Of a DNA stretch of 9,750 nt, positions 1 through 6,865 are shown one piece after another. The stretch is from Lawsonibacter sp. Lineage in GTDB: Bacteria; Bacillota; Clostridia; Oscillospirales; Oscillospiraceae. The notes below the pieces were generated by a model. That model made no database searches. It worked only from the letters and a program-made list of their open reading frames with translations, and was not told where the DNA came from. Within the stretch, counting starts at the first letter, position 1; each line of letters starts with the position of its first letter. The DNA is taken from the NCBI GenBank assembly GCA_020025455.1, contig JAHHSC010000046.1, positions 1 through 9,750 on the forward strand. The letters are read 5' to 3'. The translations under genes were made by a program, and so were the position numbers.

Positions 1-1424
1 TGTTCTACTCCGCTACCGGTTTGAGAGGTACTCCCATTGATGTGTGCGCCAAGTACATTGTGGTGTTTATCATCTTCGGTGCCTTCCTGGAGCGCACTGG
101 TATTTCCGATTTCTTTATTAACCTTGCAAACTCCCTGGCCGGCGCCTCCGCCGGTGGACCCGCTAAGGTAGCCGTTATTTCCTCCGCCCTGTGCGGTATG
201 GTGTCCGGCTCCTCCGTGGGCAACACCGTTACCACCGGCTCCATCACGATCCCCATGATGAAGAAGACCGGCTATAGGCCTGAATTTGCTGGAGCTGTTG
301 AGGCCGCTGCTTCCACCGGCGGTCAGATCATGCCCCCCATCATGGGCGCTGCAGCCTTCCTGATGGCTGAGTACATGAAAATTCCCTATTCTCAGGTGGC
401 CCTGAAGGCTATCCTGCCCGCTGTGCTGTACTTCACCGGCATTTACATCGCCGTCCACCTGGAGGCCAAGAAGCTGGGCCTGAAGGGTATCCCCAAGGAG
501 GAGCTGCCTAAAATGCGTCAGCTGCTGCCAAAGGTCTACCTGCTGCTGCCCCTGATTATTCTGGTTATCCTGGTGTCCACCAACAAGTACACCATGCAGA
601 AGTCTGCTACCATCGCAATCGGTGTCACAATTGTGGTAGGCTTGATCAACAAAGACAATCGCCTTACCTTCAAGAAGTTCTGGGAAGCCCTGGAAGCCGG
701 CGGTAAGGGCACCATCACCGTAGCGGTTGCCTGCGCAATGGCAGGCCTGGTCGCTGGCTGTGTCACCACTACCGGTCTTGCCTCCAAGCTGATCACCATC
801 ATTGTCAACGTGTCCGGCGGTTACGCCATCATCGCCCTGCTGCTGACCATGCTGTGCTGCATCGTTCTGGGTATGGGCGTGCCTACCACTGCCAACTACT
901 GCATCATGGCTTCTACCTGTGCGCCCATCCTGACGAACCCCAAGATCGGCATTCCTGTGGTGTGCGCCCACTTCTTCGTGTTCTACTTCGGTATCGTGGC
1001 CGACATCACGCCTCCTGTCGCTCTGGCCGCTTATGCTGGTTCTGCCATTGCAAAGGCTCCTCCCATGAAGACCGCCTTCAATGCCACTCGCCTGGCCATC
1101 GCCGCTTTCGTGGTACCGTACGTCTTTGCATTTGCGCCTCAGATGCTGTTCGAGTTTAAGGCCGGGCTGGGCACGGGCATGATCGTGTACCAGGTCATCA
1201 GCATCGTTATCACCTCTCTGATTGGTATTTTTGGTATCGCTGCGGGCCTGAACGGGTTCCTGTTCAAGAAGATGAACCCTCTGTTCCGCATTGCCCTGAT
1301 CGTTGGTGGTTTGACGCTGCTGATCCCCGGTCCTGTCACCGATATCATTGGTATCGTTCTGGTCGGCGGTTCCTACATTGCACTGAAGAACAGCGCAAAG
1401 AAAGAAGCTGCTATCGCCCAGTAA
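1..1424 (+). CDS. TRAP transporter fused permease (4TM/12TM type), 5'-truncated
   Basis: The gene enters from outside the window. The first full codon is at 3 and 473 residues are visible before TAA at 1422-1424. A TTG at 21 is in frame but is an internal leucine, not a start. The visible part is a string of hydrophobic helices with family hallmarks: GMVSGSSVGNTVTTG (about nt 195-239), a GGQIMPPIMGAAAF segment (about 318-359), GMGVPTTANY (870-899) and DITPPVALAAYAGSA (about 1002-1046). These match the large DctM-like subunit of TRAP transporters in the fused form, where the small DctQ-like subunit is joined at the N-terminus. That N-terminal part is missing here. Such permeases sit in the cytoplasmic membrane, use an ion gradient, and need an extracytoplasmic binding protein, usually TAXI type and encoded upstream. 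The substrate cannot be read from this fragment. Codon choice (CTG, GGT/GGC, ACC) suggests high expression. The family call is firm. Confidence 0.93.
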   Translation, partial: FYSATGLRGTPIDVCAKYIVVFIIFGAFLERTGISDFFINLANSLAGASAGGPAKVAVISSALCGMVSGSSVGNTVTTGSITIPMMKKTGYRPEFAGAVEAAASTGGQIMPPIMGAAAFLMAEYMKIPYSQVALKAILPAVLYFTGIYIAVHLEAKKLGLKGIPKEELPKMRQLLPKVYLLLPLIILVILVSTNKYTMQKSATIAIGVTIVVGLINKDNRLTFKKFWEALEAGGKGTITVAVACAMAGLVAGCVTTTGLASKLITIIVNVSGGYAIIALLLTMLCCIVLGMGVPTTANYCIMASTCAPILTNPKIGIPVVCAHFFVFYFGIVADITPPVALAAYAGSAIAKAPPMKTAFNATRLAIAAFVVPYVFAFAPQMLFEFKAGLGTGMIVYQVISIVITSLIGIFGIAAGLNGFLFKKMNPLFRIALIVGGLTLLIPGPVTDIIGIVLVGGSYIALKNSAKKEAAIAQ

Positions 1425-1458
1425 GGAAAATAGGACGCAATAAGTAATTTTATCGGCT

Positions 1459-1488
1459 CGGAGGGGGACGCGACTGCGTCCCCCTCCG
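1459..1488 (+). terminator. GC-rich 13-bp hairpin after the TRAP permease
   Basis: A perfect 13-bp stem (1459-1471 with 1476-1488) closes a GACT tetraloop 34 bases after the permease stop. It is very stable, but only two T residues follow closely, so it lacks a classic U-tract. It probably ends or protects the permease transcript. Whether it terminates without Rho help is uncertain. Confidence 0.6.
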
Positions 1489-1575
1489 CCTTATCGTATG
1501 AAGAAAGCGGCCTGCGACGAAAGTTCGACTCGGCGGGGACTTTTCTTGTGACAACCGCGTATTTTATCTCCGGGA

Positions 1576-1604
1576 TTGTATTTTTGGGTTATACCGTGTA
1601 TAAT
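1576..1604 (+). promoter_or_regulatory. Candidate sigma-A promoter of the Lrp-aminotransferase unit
   Basis: A perfect -10 hexamer TATAAT lies at 1599-1604, with TTGTAT at 1576-1581 as a weak -35 (the TTG half matches) across a 17-base spacer. The expected transcription start is near 1611, leaving a leader of about 43 bases that includes the Shine-Dalgarno site of the regulator. The GC-rich hairpin upstream separates this unit from the TRAP permease. Confidence 0.65.
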
Positions 1605-1612
1605 GTGAAAAA
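1581..1612. promoter_or_regulatory. Inverted repeat over the promoter, possible Lrp-family operator
   Basis: The left arm is TTTTT-GGG-TTATA (1581-1593) and the right arm TATAA-TGTG-AAAAA (1599-1612), separated by CCGTG. The inner pentamers are perfect inverted copies and the outer T5/A5 tracts match with a one-base offset. The right arm contains the -10 box. Lrp/AsnC proteins bind AT-rich imperfect palindromes and often repress their own genes, so autoregulation by the adjacent regulator is plausible. This is an inference from position and symmetry only. Confidence 0.4.
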
Positions 1613-1638
1613 CTAAACCATACTACTTTAGCTTGCTT

Positions 1639-1644
1639 AGGAGG
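1639..1644 (+). promoter_or_regulatory. Shine-Dalgarno site fixing the regulator start
   Basis: AGGAGG lies 9 bases before ATG 1654. An in-frame TTG at 1633 lies upstream of this site, so ATG 1654 is chosen as the start. Confidence 0.85.
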
Positions 1645-1653
1645 CGTGTATTT

Positions 1654-2133
1654 ATGGAAGAACTGTTGGAACTGCTGGAACAGGACTGTACGCTGAGCAC
1701 GGAGCAGCTGGCTTCCGCGGTGGGTATGTCTGCGGAGAAAGCGGAAGAAACAATCAAAGAACTGGAGGACCAGCGGGTCATTCTGGGATACCAGGCAGTA
1801 ATCGACTGGTCCCAGATCCGTAAGGACAGCGTGACCGCCCTAATCGAGGTAAAGGTGACACCCCAGTCCATCAGCGGGTTTGACCGGATTGCGGAGCGCA
1901 TCTACCAGTATGACGAAGTGGAAAGTATGTACCTGATGAGCGGCGCATTCGATTTGGCGGTTATCGTCACGGGTGATAATCTGCGAGCTGTGGCACAGTT
2001 TGTGGGTGAACGCCTGTCCACCATTGAAGGAGTCACGTCTGTGGCCACCCATTTTATTTTGAGGAAGTATAAAGAAAAGCACCTGGTGCTGCGTCCTCAG
2101 GAACCCGAGGAAAGGGAGTATATTTTTACATGA
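1654..2133 (+). CDS. Lrp/AsnC family transcriptional regulator, AlaR (YugG)-like
   Basis: This 159-residue protein has the two-part Lrp/AsnC layout. An N-terminal helix-turn-helix spans about residues 4-50, with LASAVGMS in the turn region and VILGYQAVIDW after it. A C-terminal RAM ligand-binding/oligomerisation domain spans about 60-140, with the GAFDLAVIV segment at 97-105. Length is normal for the family. From memory, the stretch from VTPQ through ATHFILRKYK closely resembles Bacillus subtilis YugG/AlaR, whose gene sits before the aminotransferase gene yugH/alaT, just as here. The stop codon overlaps the next start in an ATGA (2130-2133), implying translational coupling. The expected role is an amino-acid-responsive regulator of its own operon. 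The helix-turn-helix second helix is unusually acidic (SAEKAEETIKELED, 26-39). The Lrp family assignment is firm; AlaR identity is likely but unproven. Confidence 0.9.
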   Translation: MEELLELLEQDCTLSTEQLASAVGMSAEKAEETIKELEDQRVILGYQAVIDWSQIRKDSVTALIEVKVTPQSISGFDRIAERIYQYDEVESMYLMSGAFDLAVIVTGDNLRAVAQFVGERLSTIEGVTSVATHFILRKYKEKHLVLRPQEPEEREYIFT

Positions 2134-3314
2134 ACTATGACCAGATCCTGAATCAGAAGATACAAGACATCAAGCCCTCTGGAATTCGCAAATTCTTTGA
2201 CATTTTAGAGGAGATGACAGACGCCATTTCCCTCGGCATCGGCGAGCCGGATTTCGTTACCCCTTGGCACATCCGGGATGCTGGTATTCTGTCACTGGAG
2301 CGCGGCCACACCAAGTATACCTCGAACGCTGGTATGCTGCAGCTGCGCCGTGAAATTGCCAATTATATGAACCGGCGCTTCGACCTACAGTACGATTATA
2401 CCAGCCAGATTCTGGTGACGGTGGGCGGCAGCGAGGCAATCGACCTTTCGCTGCGAGTCCTGCTGGAGCCCGGTGATGAGGTCATTGTGCCCGTGCCCTC
2501 CTTTGTGTGCTACGGCCCTCTGACCACTATGGCCGGTGGCGTGCCTGTCTATGTAGAGCTGAAGGCGGAAAATGAGTTTCGCCTTACGCCTGAGGAGCTG
2601 CGGGCGGCCATTACCCCTAAAACTAAGGCCCTGGTGCTGCCGTTCCCCTGCAACCCCACCGGTGGAGTCATGGAACGCCGTGACCTTGAGGGGATTGCGG
2701 AGGTACTGCGCGACACCGACATTATGATCCTCTCCGATGAAATCTATGCCGAGCTGACCTACGGCCAGCGCCATGTATCGCCCGCCAACCTGACGGAGCT
2801 TTACGACCGGACCGTTGTGGTCAATGGCTTCTCCAAGAGCCACGCCATGACCGGCTGGCGTATGGGTTATGTGTGCGCCCCCAAGCCGATCATCGGCGCT
2901 ATGGTTAAGCTGCACCAGTTCGGTATTATGTCCGCACCGACTACCAGCCAGTACGCAGCCGTGGAGGCTGTGCGGAATGGCGATCGGGACATTCAGCATA
3001 TGCGGGAGGAATACGACCGCCGCCGGCGCTACCTGGTGGATAATCTGAATCGGATTGGACTGAGCTGCTTTGAGCCAAAGGGAGCGTTCTATGTGTTCCC
3101 CTCCATCCAGTCCACCGGTCTGACCAGCGACGTGTTCTGCGAGCGTTTCCTTCGAGAGGAGCGGGTGGCCGTCATTCCCGGCAGCGCATTTGGCCCCGGC
3201 GGTGAGGGTTATGTCCGTATCTGTTATGCCTCGTCTATGAAGGATATTGCTGAGGCCATTCGCCGCATGGACAACTTCCTGGTCAAGCTCCGTGAGGAGC
3301 AGGGCAGGGGCTGA
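2130..3314 (+). CDS. PLP-dependent class I/II aminotransferase, AlaT (YugH)/PatA-like
   Basis: This is a 394-residue fold-type I aminotransferase of normal length. Visible family residues are the N-terminal SLGIGEPDF segment (34-42), Asn175 in NPTGG, Asp203 in SDEIY, the PLP-binding Lys236 in FSKSHAMTGWR, and Arg363 in YVRICY, which should hold the substrate carboxylate. It acts in the cytoplasm, transferring an amino group between an amino acid and a 2-oxo acid. The pairing with an AlaR-like regulator suggests alanine/pyruvate transamination, but aspartate or aromatic substrates cannot be excluded from sequence alone. The start ATG 2130 overlaps the regulator stop, with a GGGAG site about 11 bases upstream. 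A gene for phosphoserine metabolism follows 57 bases later without a clear terminator, so a broader amino-acid operon is likely. Confidence 0.93.
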   Translation: MNYDQILNQKIQDIKPSGIRKFFDILEEMTDAISLGIGEPDFVTPWHIRDAGILSLERGHTKYTSNAGMLQLRREIANYMNRRFDLQYDYTSQILVTVGGSEAIDLSLRVLLEPGDEVIVPVPSFVCYGPLTTMAGGVPVYVELKAENEFRLTPEELRAAITPKTKALVLPFPCNPTGGVMERRDLEGIAEVLRDTDIMILSDEIYAELTYGQRHVSPANLTELYDRTVVVNGFSKSHAMTGWRMGYVCAPKPIIGAMVKLHQFGIMSAPTTSQYAAVEAVRNGDRDIQHMREEYDRRRRYLVDNLNRIGLSCFEPKGAFYVFPSIQSTGLTSDVFCERFLREERVAVIPGSAFGPGGEGYVRICYASSMKDIAEAIRRMDNFLVKLREEQGRG

Positions 3315-3371
3315 AGAGGCGTTGTGCCCAACGATTCCGATACCACATTATAATAGAAGGAGCGGTGACCA

Positions 3372-3974
3372 ATGTATATCACTTGTTTGGATATGGAGGG
3401 AGTTCTGGTCCCTGAAATCTGGATTGCCTTTGCAGAGGCCAGCGGTATTCCTGAACTGAAGCGGACCACGCGCGACGAGCCAGACTATGATAAGCTGATG
3501 CACTGGCGGCTCCAGGTGCTGAAGGAGCACGGCCTTGGACTGAAGGAGATTCAGGAGACCATTGCCACCATCGATCCGTTGCCCGGAGCCAAGGAGTTCT
3601 TGGATCGGCTGCGTGAGACCACTCAGGTCATCATCCTCAGCGATACCTTTGAGGAGTTCGCCAAGCCTCTGATGAAAAAGCTGGGCTGGCCCACCATTTT
3701 CTGCAACAGTCTGGAGGTTGCTCCTGACGGTGCGATCACCGGCTTTAAAATGCGCTGCCCACAGTCAAAGCTGACCACGGTGAAGAGCCTTCAGTCCATC
3801 GGCTATGAGACGATCGCCTCCGGTGACAGCTTCAACGATCTGGGTATGATTCAGGCCAGTAAGGCCGGTTTCCTGTTCCGCAGCACGGAGCAGATTAAGA
3901 AGGATTACCCTCAAATTCCTGCCTACGAGGAGTTTGACGACCTGCTGGCAGCCATTCAGGATGCAATGACCTGA
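3372..3974 (+). CDS. thrH: ThrH: phosphoserine phosphatase / homoserine phosphotransferase
   Basis: This 200-residue HAD-superfamily enzyme strongly resembles Pseudomonas ThrH, including the signature EGVLVPEIWIAFAE at 9-22. HAD motif I is D7-M-E9-G, with Asp7 as the expected nucleophile. The usual second Asp is Glu9, as in ThrH and phosphoserine phosphatases. Motif II Ser90 is in ILSDTF, the motif III Lys is probably Lys133, and motif IV is GDSFND with Asp152 and Asp156 for magnesium. Characterised ThrH removes phosphate from O-phosphoserine and can pass it to homoserine. It therefore can serve serine synthesis and, by a bypass, threonine synthesis. The start is clear: GAAGGAG at 3356-3362 lies 9 bases before the ATG. 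The genes on both sides are close and co-directional. No SerA, SerC or ThrB is visible in this window. Confidence 0.9.
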   Translation: MYITCLDMEGVLVPEIWIAFAEASGIPELKRTTRDEPDYDKLMHWRLQVLKEHGLGLKEIQETIATIDPLPGAKEFLDRLRETTQVIILSDTFEEFAKPLMKKLGWPTIFCNSLEVAPDGAITGFKMRCPQSKLTTVKSLQSIGYETIASGDSFNDLGMIQASKAGFLFRSTEQIKKDYPQIPAYEEFDDLLAAIQDAMT

Positions 3975-4015
3975 TTTAGATGTGGGTATTTCATAAGAAA
4001 GCGGTGTGATTTTCT

Positions 4016-5248
4016 GTGTACGACTACTTTGCAGATATTCCCTTCAAACCAGCCGATATCCTGCTGCCACAGAACTGTGATCTAGGGCTGTGGTCAGTGG
4101 TGGCCTGCGACCAATACACCTCTCAGCCGGAGTACTGGAGCCGGGTCGAGAACCGGGTTGGAGCAAATCCATCCAGCCTGCGCCTGATTCTGCCGGAGAG
4201 TCGGCTGGAAGGGGCGAATGTGGAACAGGAAATTGCCGCGATCAACGATGCGATGGGCGCCTACTTGGAAGAAAACAGATTTCGCACCTTGGAGCGGGCC
4301 CTCATCTATGTGGAGCGCACACTGCACAGCGGTCTGGTCCGACGGGGGCTCATCGGCAGGATAGACCTGGAGGCCTATGACTATCGACCCGGCTCCACTT
4401 CCCAAATCCGATGCACAGAGGGCACGGTTTTGTCCAGAGTCCCGCCCCGGATGGAAGTCCGGAAGCGTGCACCAATCGAGCTGCCCCATGTGCTGCTGCT
4501 GGCAGATGATCCGCAACGCGCCGTAATCGAGCCGCTGTCCCAGGAGACCGACCGGATGGAGCGCCTGTATGACTTTGAGCTCATGGAAGAAGGCGGACAC
4601 CTGCGGGGATGGCTGCTGAATCAGGAGCAGCAGTGCCGGGTCGCCCAGGCCATCGGCGCATTGGCGAAATCCCCCTTGTTCGCGGTGGGAGACGGAAACC
4701 ACTCCCTGGCTGCTGCAAAGGCGTGCTGGGAGCAATGCCGGGCAGAGGCAGGAGACTGCGATCCAAGACGATATGCGCTTGTGGAGCTGGAAAATATTTA
4801 TGACCCGGCTCTGGTTTTCGAGCCAATCCACCGGGTGGTGTTTGGTGTAGAGCCGGAGGCGCTGCTGGAGGATTTTCTGCGCTTTTATCCGGAGGCGTAT
4901 CGAGGCAGGGGAGAGGGCCATGTGCTCTCCTTTGCCCACGGAACGGTGCAGGCGTGCATCACAGTGCCAAATCCAACGGAGCCATTGGAAATCGGCACCT
5001 TGCAGAATTTTCTGGACCATTATATGGAACAACATAACCAGGTCGGGGTGGACTATGTACATGGTGACGACGTGGCGCTCCATTTGGCGGAGAACCCGAA
5101 CTGCGTGGCCTTCCTGCTGCCAGCCATGGAAAAACAGGATCTGTTCCCGGCTGTCGTTCAGAGGGGAGCACTGCCTCGCAAGACCTTTTCTATGGGTGAG
5201 GCCTGTGACAAACGGTTTTATCTGGAGGCCAGAAAACTCCGGGACTGA
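4016..5248 (+). CDS. DUF1015 family protein with ParB/serine-kinase-like DGNH motif
   Basis: This 410-residue protein belongs to the uncharacterised DUF1015 family (COG4198 group). Recognisable family segments are FADIPFKPADILLP (5-18), SVVACDQYTSQPEYW (27-41), GTVLSRVPPRMEVR (136-149), FAVGDGNHSLAAAK (222-235) and LPRKTFSMGEACDKRFYLE (386-404). It has no signal peptide or membrane helix, so it is probably cytoplasmic. The DGNH motif at 226-229 corresponds to the DGHH found in relatives and recalls the ParB/free-serine-kinase fold. Family members are known near serA and serC in clostridia. Beside thrH this suggests a role in serine or phosphoserine metabolism, which is inference. The start is GTG 4016, because an in-frame TGA at 4007-4009 rules out anything earlier. 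Its Shine-Dalgarno site is weak (AAAGCGG, about 11 bases upstream). ispE begins 20 bases after the stop. Confidence 0.88.
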   Translation: MYDYFADIPFKPADILLPQNCDLGLWSVVACDQYTSQPEYWSRVENRVGANPSSLRLILPESRLEGANVEQEIAAINDAMGAYLEENRFRTLERALIYVERTLHSGLVRRGLIGRIDLEAYDYRPGSTSQIRCTEGTVLSRVPPRMEVRKRAPIELPHVLLLADDPQRAVIEPLSQETDRMERLYDFELMEEGGHLRGWLLNQEQQCRVAQAIGALAKSPLFAVGDGNHSLAAAKACWEQCRAEAGDCDPRRYALVELENIYDPALVFEPIHRVVFGVEPEALLEDFLRFYPEAYRGRGEGHVLSFAHGTVQACITVPNPTEPLEIGTLQNFLDHYMEQHNQVGVDYVHGDDVALHLAENPNCVAFLLPAMEKQDLFPAVVQRGALPRKTFSMGEACDKRFYLEARKLRD

Positions 5249-5268
5249 GAGAAAAAGGGGAGAGTACC

Positions 5269-6120
5269 ATGGAGGTCAAAGCCAATGCAAAGCTGAATTT
5301 GACGCTGGATGTGCTGGGGAAACGGCCGGATGGTTACCATGATCTGAGTATGATCATGCAGTCCATAGACCTGTGTGATACGCTGAATCTGGAAAAAAAC
5401 GACAGCGGAACGTTGAGCCTGTCCACGAACTTGAGTTTTCTGCCCAACGGGGAGAAGAACCTGGGCGCCATTGCAGCCAGAATGTTTTGGGCTGCGCTGG
5501 GGCAGGGAGACCGCGGCCTGGAAATCAACATATCCAAGTGTATCCCTGTGTGTGCCGGTATGGCAGGCGGCAGTAGCGATGCTGCTGCTGTGCTCCGTGC
5601 CCTGAACCAGATGGAGGGGGAACCGTTCACGCTGCGAGAACTGGCTGAAATCGGGGAACAGGTTGGCTCCGATGTGCCCTACTGTGTGCTTGGCTGTACC
5701 GCTCTGGCGGAAGGCAGAGGAGAAATCCTCACCGAACTGCCTGCACTGCCCCCGTGCTGGGTGGTGGTGAGCAAGCCCGATTTTCCCATTTCCACGCCGG
5801 AACTCTTTGGCCGCATTGACCACGTGAAGCTCCGCTGCCACCCTGATACCAAGGGAGCCATTGAAGCGCTGAAGGCTGGGGATCTGGCTGGAGTAGCCCG
5901 CCGGATGTACAATGTCTTTGAGGACGCCCTGCCTGAGCGGCAGCATATTCGGGTGGCCGACATCAAAAATGTGCTCATTCAGTGTGGGGCACTGGGGGCT
6001 AATATGAGTGGCAGCGGCCCCACTGCATTTGGACTTTTTGATGAGAAGTGGAGAGCGGAGGAGGCCTGTGCCCGGCTAAGGGAAACGGTAAAAGATACTT
6101 TTTTGGCCCATACGGTTTAA
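5269..6120 (+). CDS. ispE: 4-diphosphocytidyl-2-C-methyl-D-erythritol kinase
   Basis: IspE phosphorylates 4-diphosphocytidyl-2-C-methylerythritol with ATP, the fourth step of the MEP route to isoprenoid precursors in the cytoplasm. The 283-residue product has normal family length and GHMP-kinase architecture. It shows an N-terminal AKLNLTLDV with the expected catalytic Lys8, RPDGYHDL (19-26), the glycine/serine-rich ATP loop AGMAGGSSDAAA (96-107), GSDVP with the catalytic Asp135, and the C-terminal MSGSGPTAFG (246-255). AAAAGGGGAG lies 6 bases before ATG 5269, fixing the start. The gene is the last of the unit that begins with the Lrp-type regulator and is followed at once by a U-tract terminator. 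Nothing links its chemistry to the amino-acid genes upstream, so co-transcription may only reflect gene packing. Confidence 0.97.
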   Translation: MEVKANAKLNLTLDVLGKRPDGYHDLSMIMQSIDLCDTLNLEKNDSGTLSLSTNLSFLPNGEKNLGAIAARMFWAALGQGDRGLEINISKCIPVCAGMAGGSSDAAAVLRALNQMEGEPFTLRELAEIGEQVGSDVPYCVLGCTALAEGRGEILTELPALPPCWVVVSKPDFPISTPELFGRIDHVKLRCHPDTKGAIEALKAGDLAGVARRMYNVFEDALPERQHIRVADIKNVLIQCGALGANMSGSGPTAFGLFDEKWRAEEACARLRETVKDTFLAHTV

Positions 6121-6125
6121 AAGTG

Positions 6126-6195
6126 AAACGCGTCGTCTATACTGAGAGGCACAGATGTAACGTCTGAATGCGGAACAGGTAGACGGCGTTTTTTT
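6126..6195 (+). terminator. Branched intrinsic terminator after ispE
   Basis: The outer stem pairs 6126-6139 with 6180-6191 and contains a two-base bulge (G6132, T6133). It runs into seven T residues at 6189-6195. The 40-base loop holds a second hairpin, CAGATG/CGTCTG, at 6152-6166 with a TAA loop and one G-U pair. This should end the transcript that reaches ispE and insulates spoIIR. A third pairing, ACGGC 6183-6187 with GCCGT 6196-6200, would place the T-tract in a loop and break the terminator stem, so conditional readthrough is possible but unproven. Confidence 0.78.
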
Positions 6196-6211
6196 GCCGT
6201 GAGGAGGAAGT

Positions 6212-6838
6212 ATGGATCGGAAGTTCAAGCGCTGGGAGTTGGCATTGATGTTTGGAGTGGTGTTTACCCTGGTGTTTGGGGGATGGCTTGGCCGGGAGCA
6301 GGAGGCGCTTGCCGACCGGGTGATTCGGTTCCATGTCATTGCAAATTCGGACAGCACCGCAGATCAGCAGCTGAAGCTGGCGGTGCGGGATAGCGTACTG
6401 AAAGAGGCGGAGCGGTTGTATCCGGAGGGGGCCACCCTGGAGGAGGCCCGCGCTGTACTGAAGGAACATCTGCCCTTGCTGGCCGACACCGGACGGAAGG
6501 TGGTGGAGGACTGGGGGAGAGATTACCCAGTCACGGCCAGTCTGGAGGAGTGTTGGTTTCCGACCAAGGAGTACGAGAACTTTAGTTTGCCGGCCGGGAA
6601 CTACGAGGCCCTGCGGGTGGTGATTGGGGAAGGAGAGGGACAGAACTGGTGGTGTGTGGCGTTTCCTCCCCTGTGCCTGGGTGCTGCCAGCCAGCCAATT
6701 GAAAGCGCTGTTCAGGCAGGACGCTTTACAGACGATCAGGCTGCCCTTATCGTGCAGGAGAACCAGGGATATGTGCTTAAATTCAAAGGCATGGAGCTGC
6801 TGGGAAAAATTCGGGGCTATCTGGAGCGGCGGAGCTGA
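6212..6838 (+). CDS. spoIIR: Stage II sporulation protein R
   Basis: SpoIIR is made in the forespore under sigma-F and exported to the intermembrane space. There it activates the SpoIIGA protease, which processes pro-sigma-E in the mother cell. The 208-residue product shows one N-terminal membrane/signal segment (about residues 9-26) and then the family core: RVIRFHVIANSDS (36-48), DQQLKLAVRDSVL (51-63), FSLPAGNYEALRVVIG (124-139) and NWWCVAFPPLC (145-155). GAGGAGG at 6201-6207 lies 4 bases before ATG 6212. The terminator just upstream implies its own promoter or regulated readthrough. I could not find a convincing sigma-F consensus in the 91-base gap. The gene marks the organism as a spore former. 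Family assignment is secure. Confidence 0.95.
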   Translation: MDRKFKRWELALMFGVVFTLVFGGWLGREQEALADRVIRFHVIANSDSTADQQLKLAVRDSVLKEAERLYPEGATLEEARAVLKEHLPLLADTGRKVVEDWGRDYPVTASLEECWFPTKEYENFSLPAGNYEALRVVIGEGEGQNWWCVAFPPLCLGAASQPIESAVQAGRFTDDQAALIVQENQGYVLKFKGMELLGKIRGYLERRS

Positions 6839-6865
6839 ATGTATCCCCCGGAATACGCATATAGT
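6837..6865 (+). promoter_or_regulatory. Possible sigma-E-type promoter before the unknown gene
   Basis: GAATGTA (6837-6843), a 14-base spacer and CATATAGT (6858-6865) resemble the Bacillus sigma-E pattern KMATATT-N14-CATACANT, with two mismatches in the first box and one in the second. The start point would fall near 6872, inside the Shine-Dalgarno region, leaving a very short leader. Chance resemblance is a real possibility. Confidence 0.25.

Noticed and set aside
1519..1545. GAAAGT/ACTTTTC pairing before the Lrp promoter as a second terminator
   Set aside because: The stem has about five AT-rich pairs around a 14-base loop and is too weak to support.
1633..1653. TTG start for the Lrp-type regulator at 1633
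   Set aside because: The AGGAGG site lies downstream of this codon and is correctly spaced for ATG 1654.
3349..3354. TATAAT upstream of thrH as a promoter
   Set aside because: The start point would fall at about 3361, inside the Shine-Dalgarno site (3356-3362). No -35 exists at 17 bases, and the nearby TTGTGC is 20 bases away and lies in a small CGTTG/CAACG hairpin.
4094..5083. A 329-codon minus-strand frame opposite the DUF1015 gene
   Set aside because: It is antisense to a conserved gene, has no convincing start region and no recognisable motif.
6123..6167. A 14-residue GTG-started leader peptide frame before spoIIR
   Set aside because: It has no ribosome binding site, no tell-tale codon run, and is embedded in the terminator structure.
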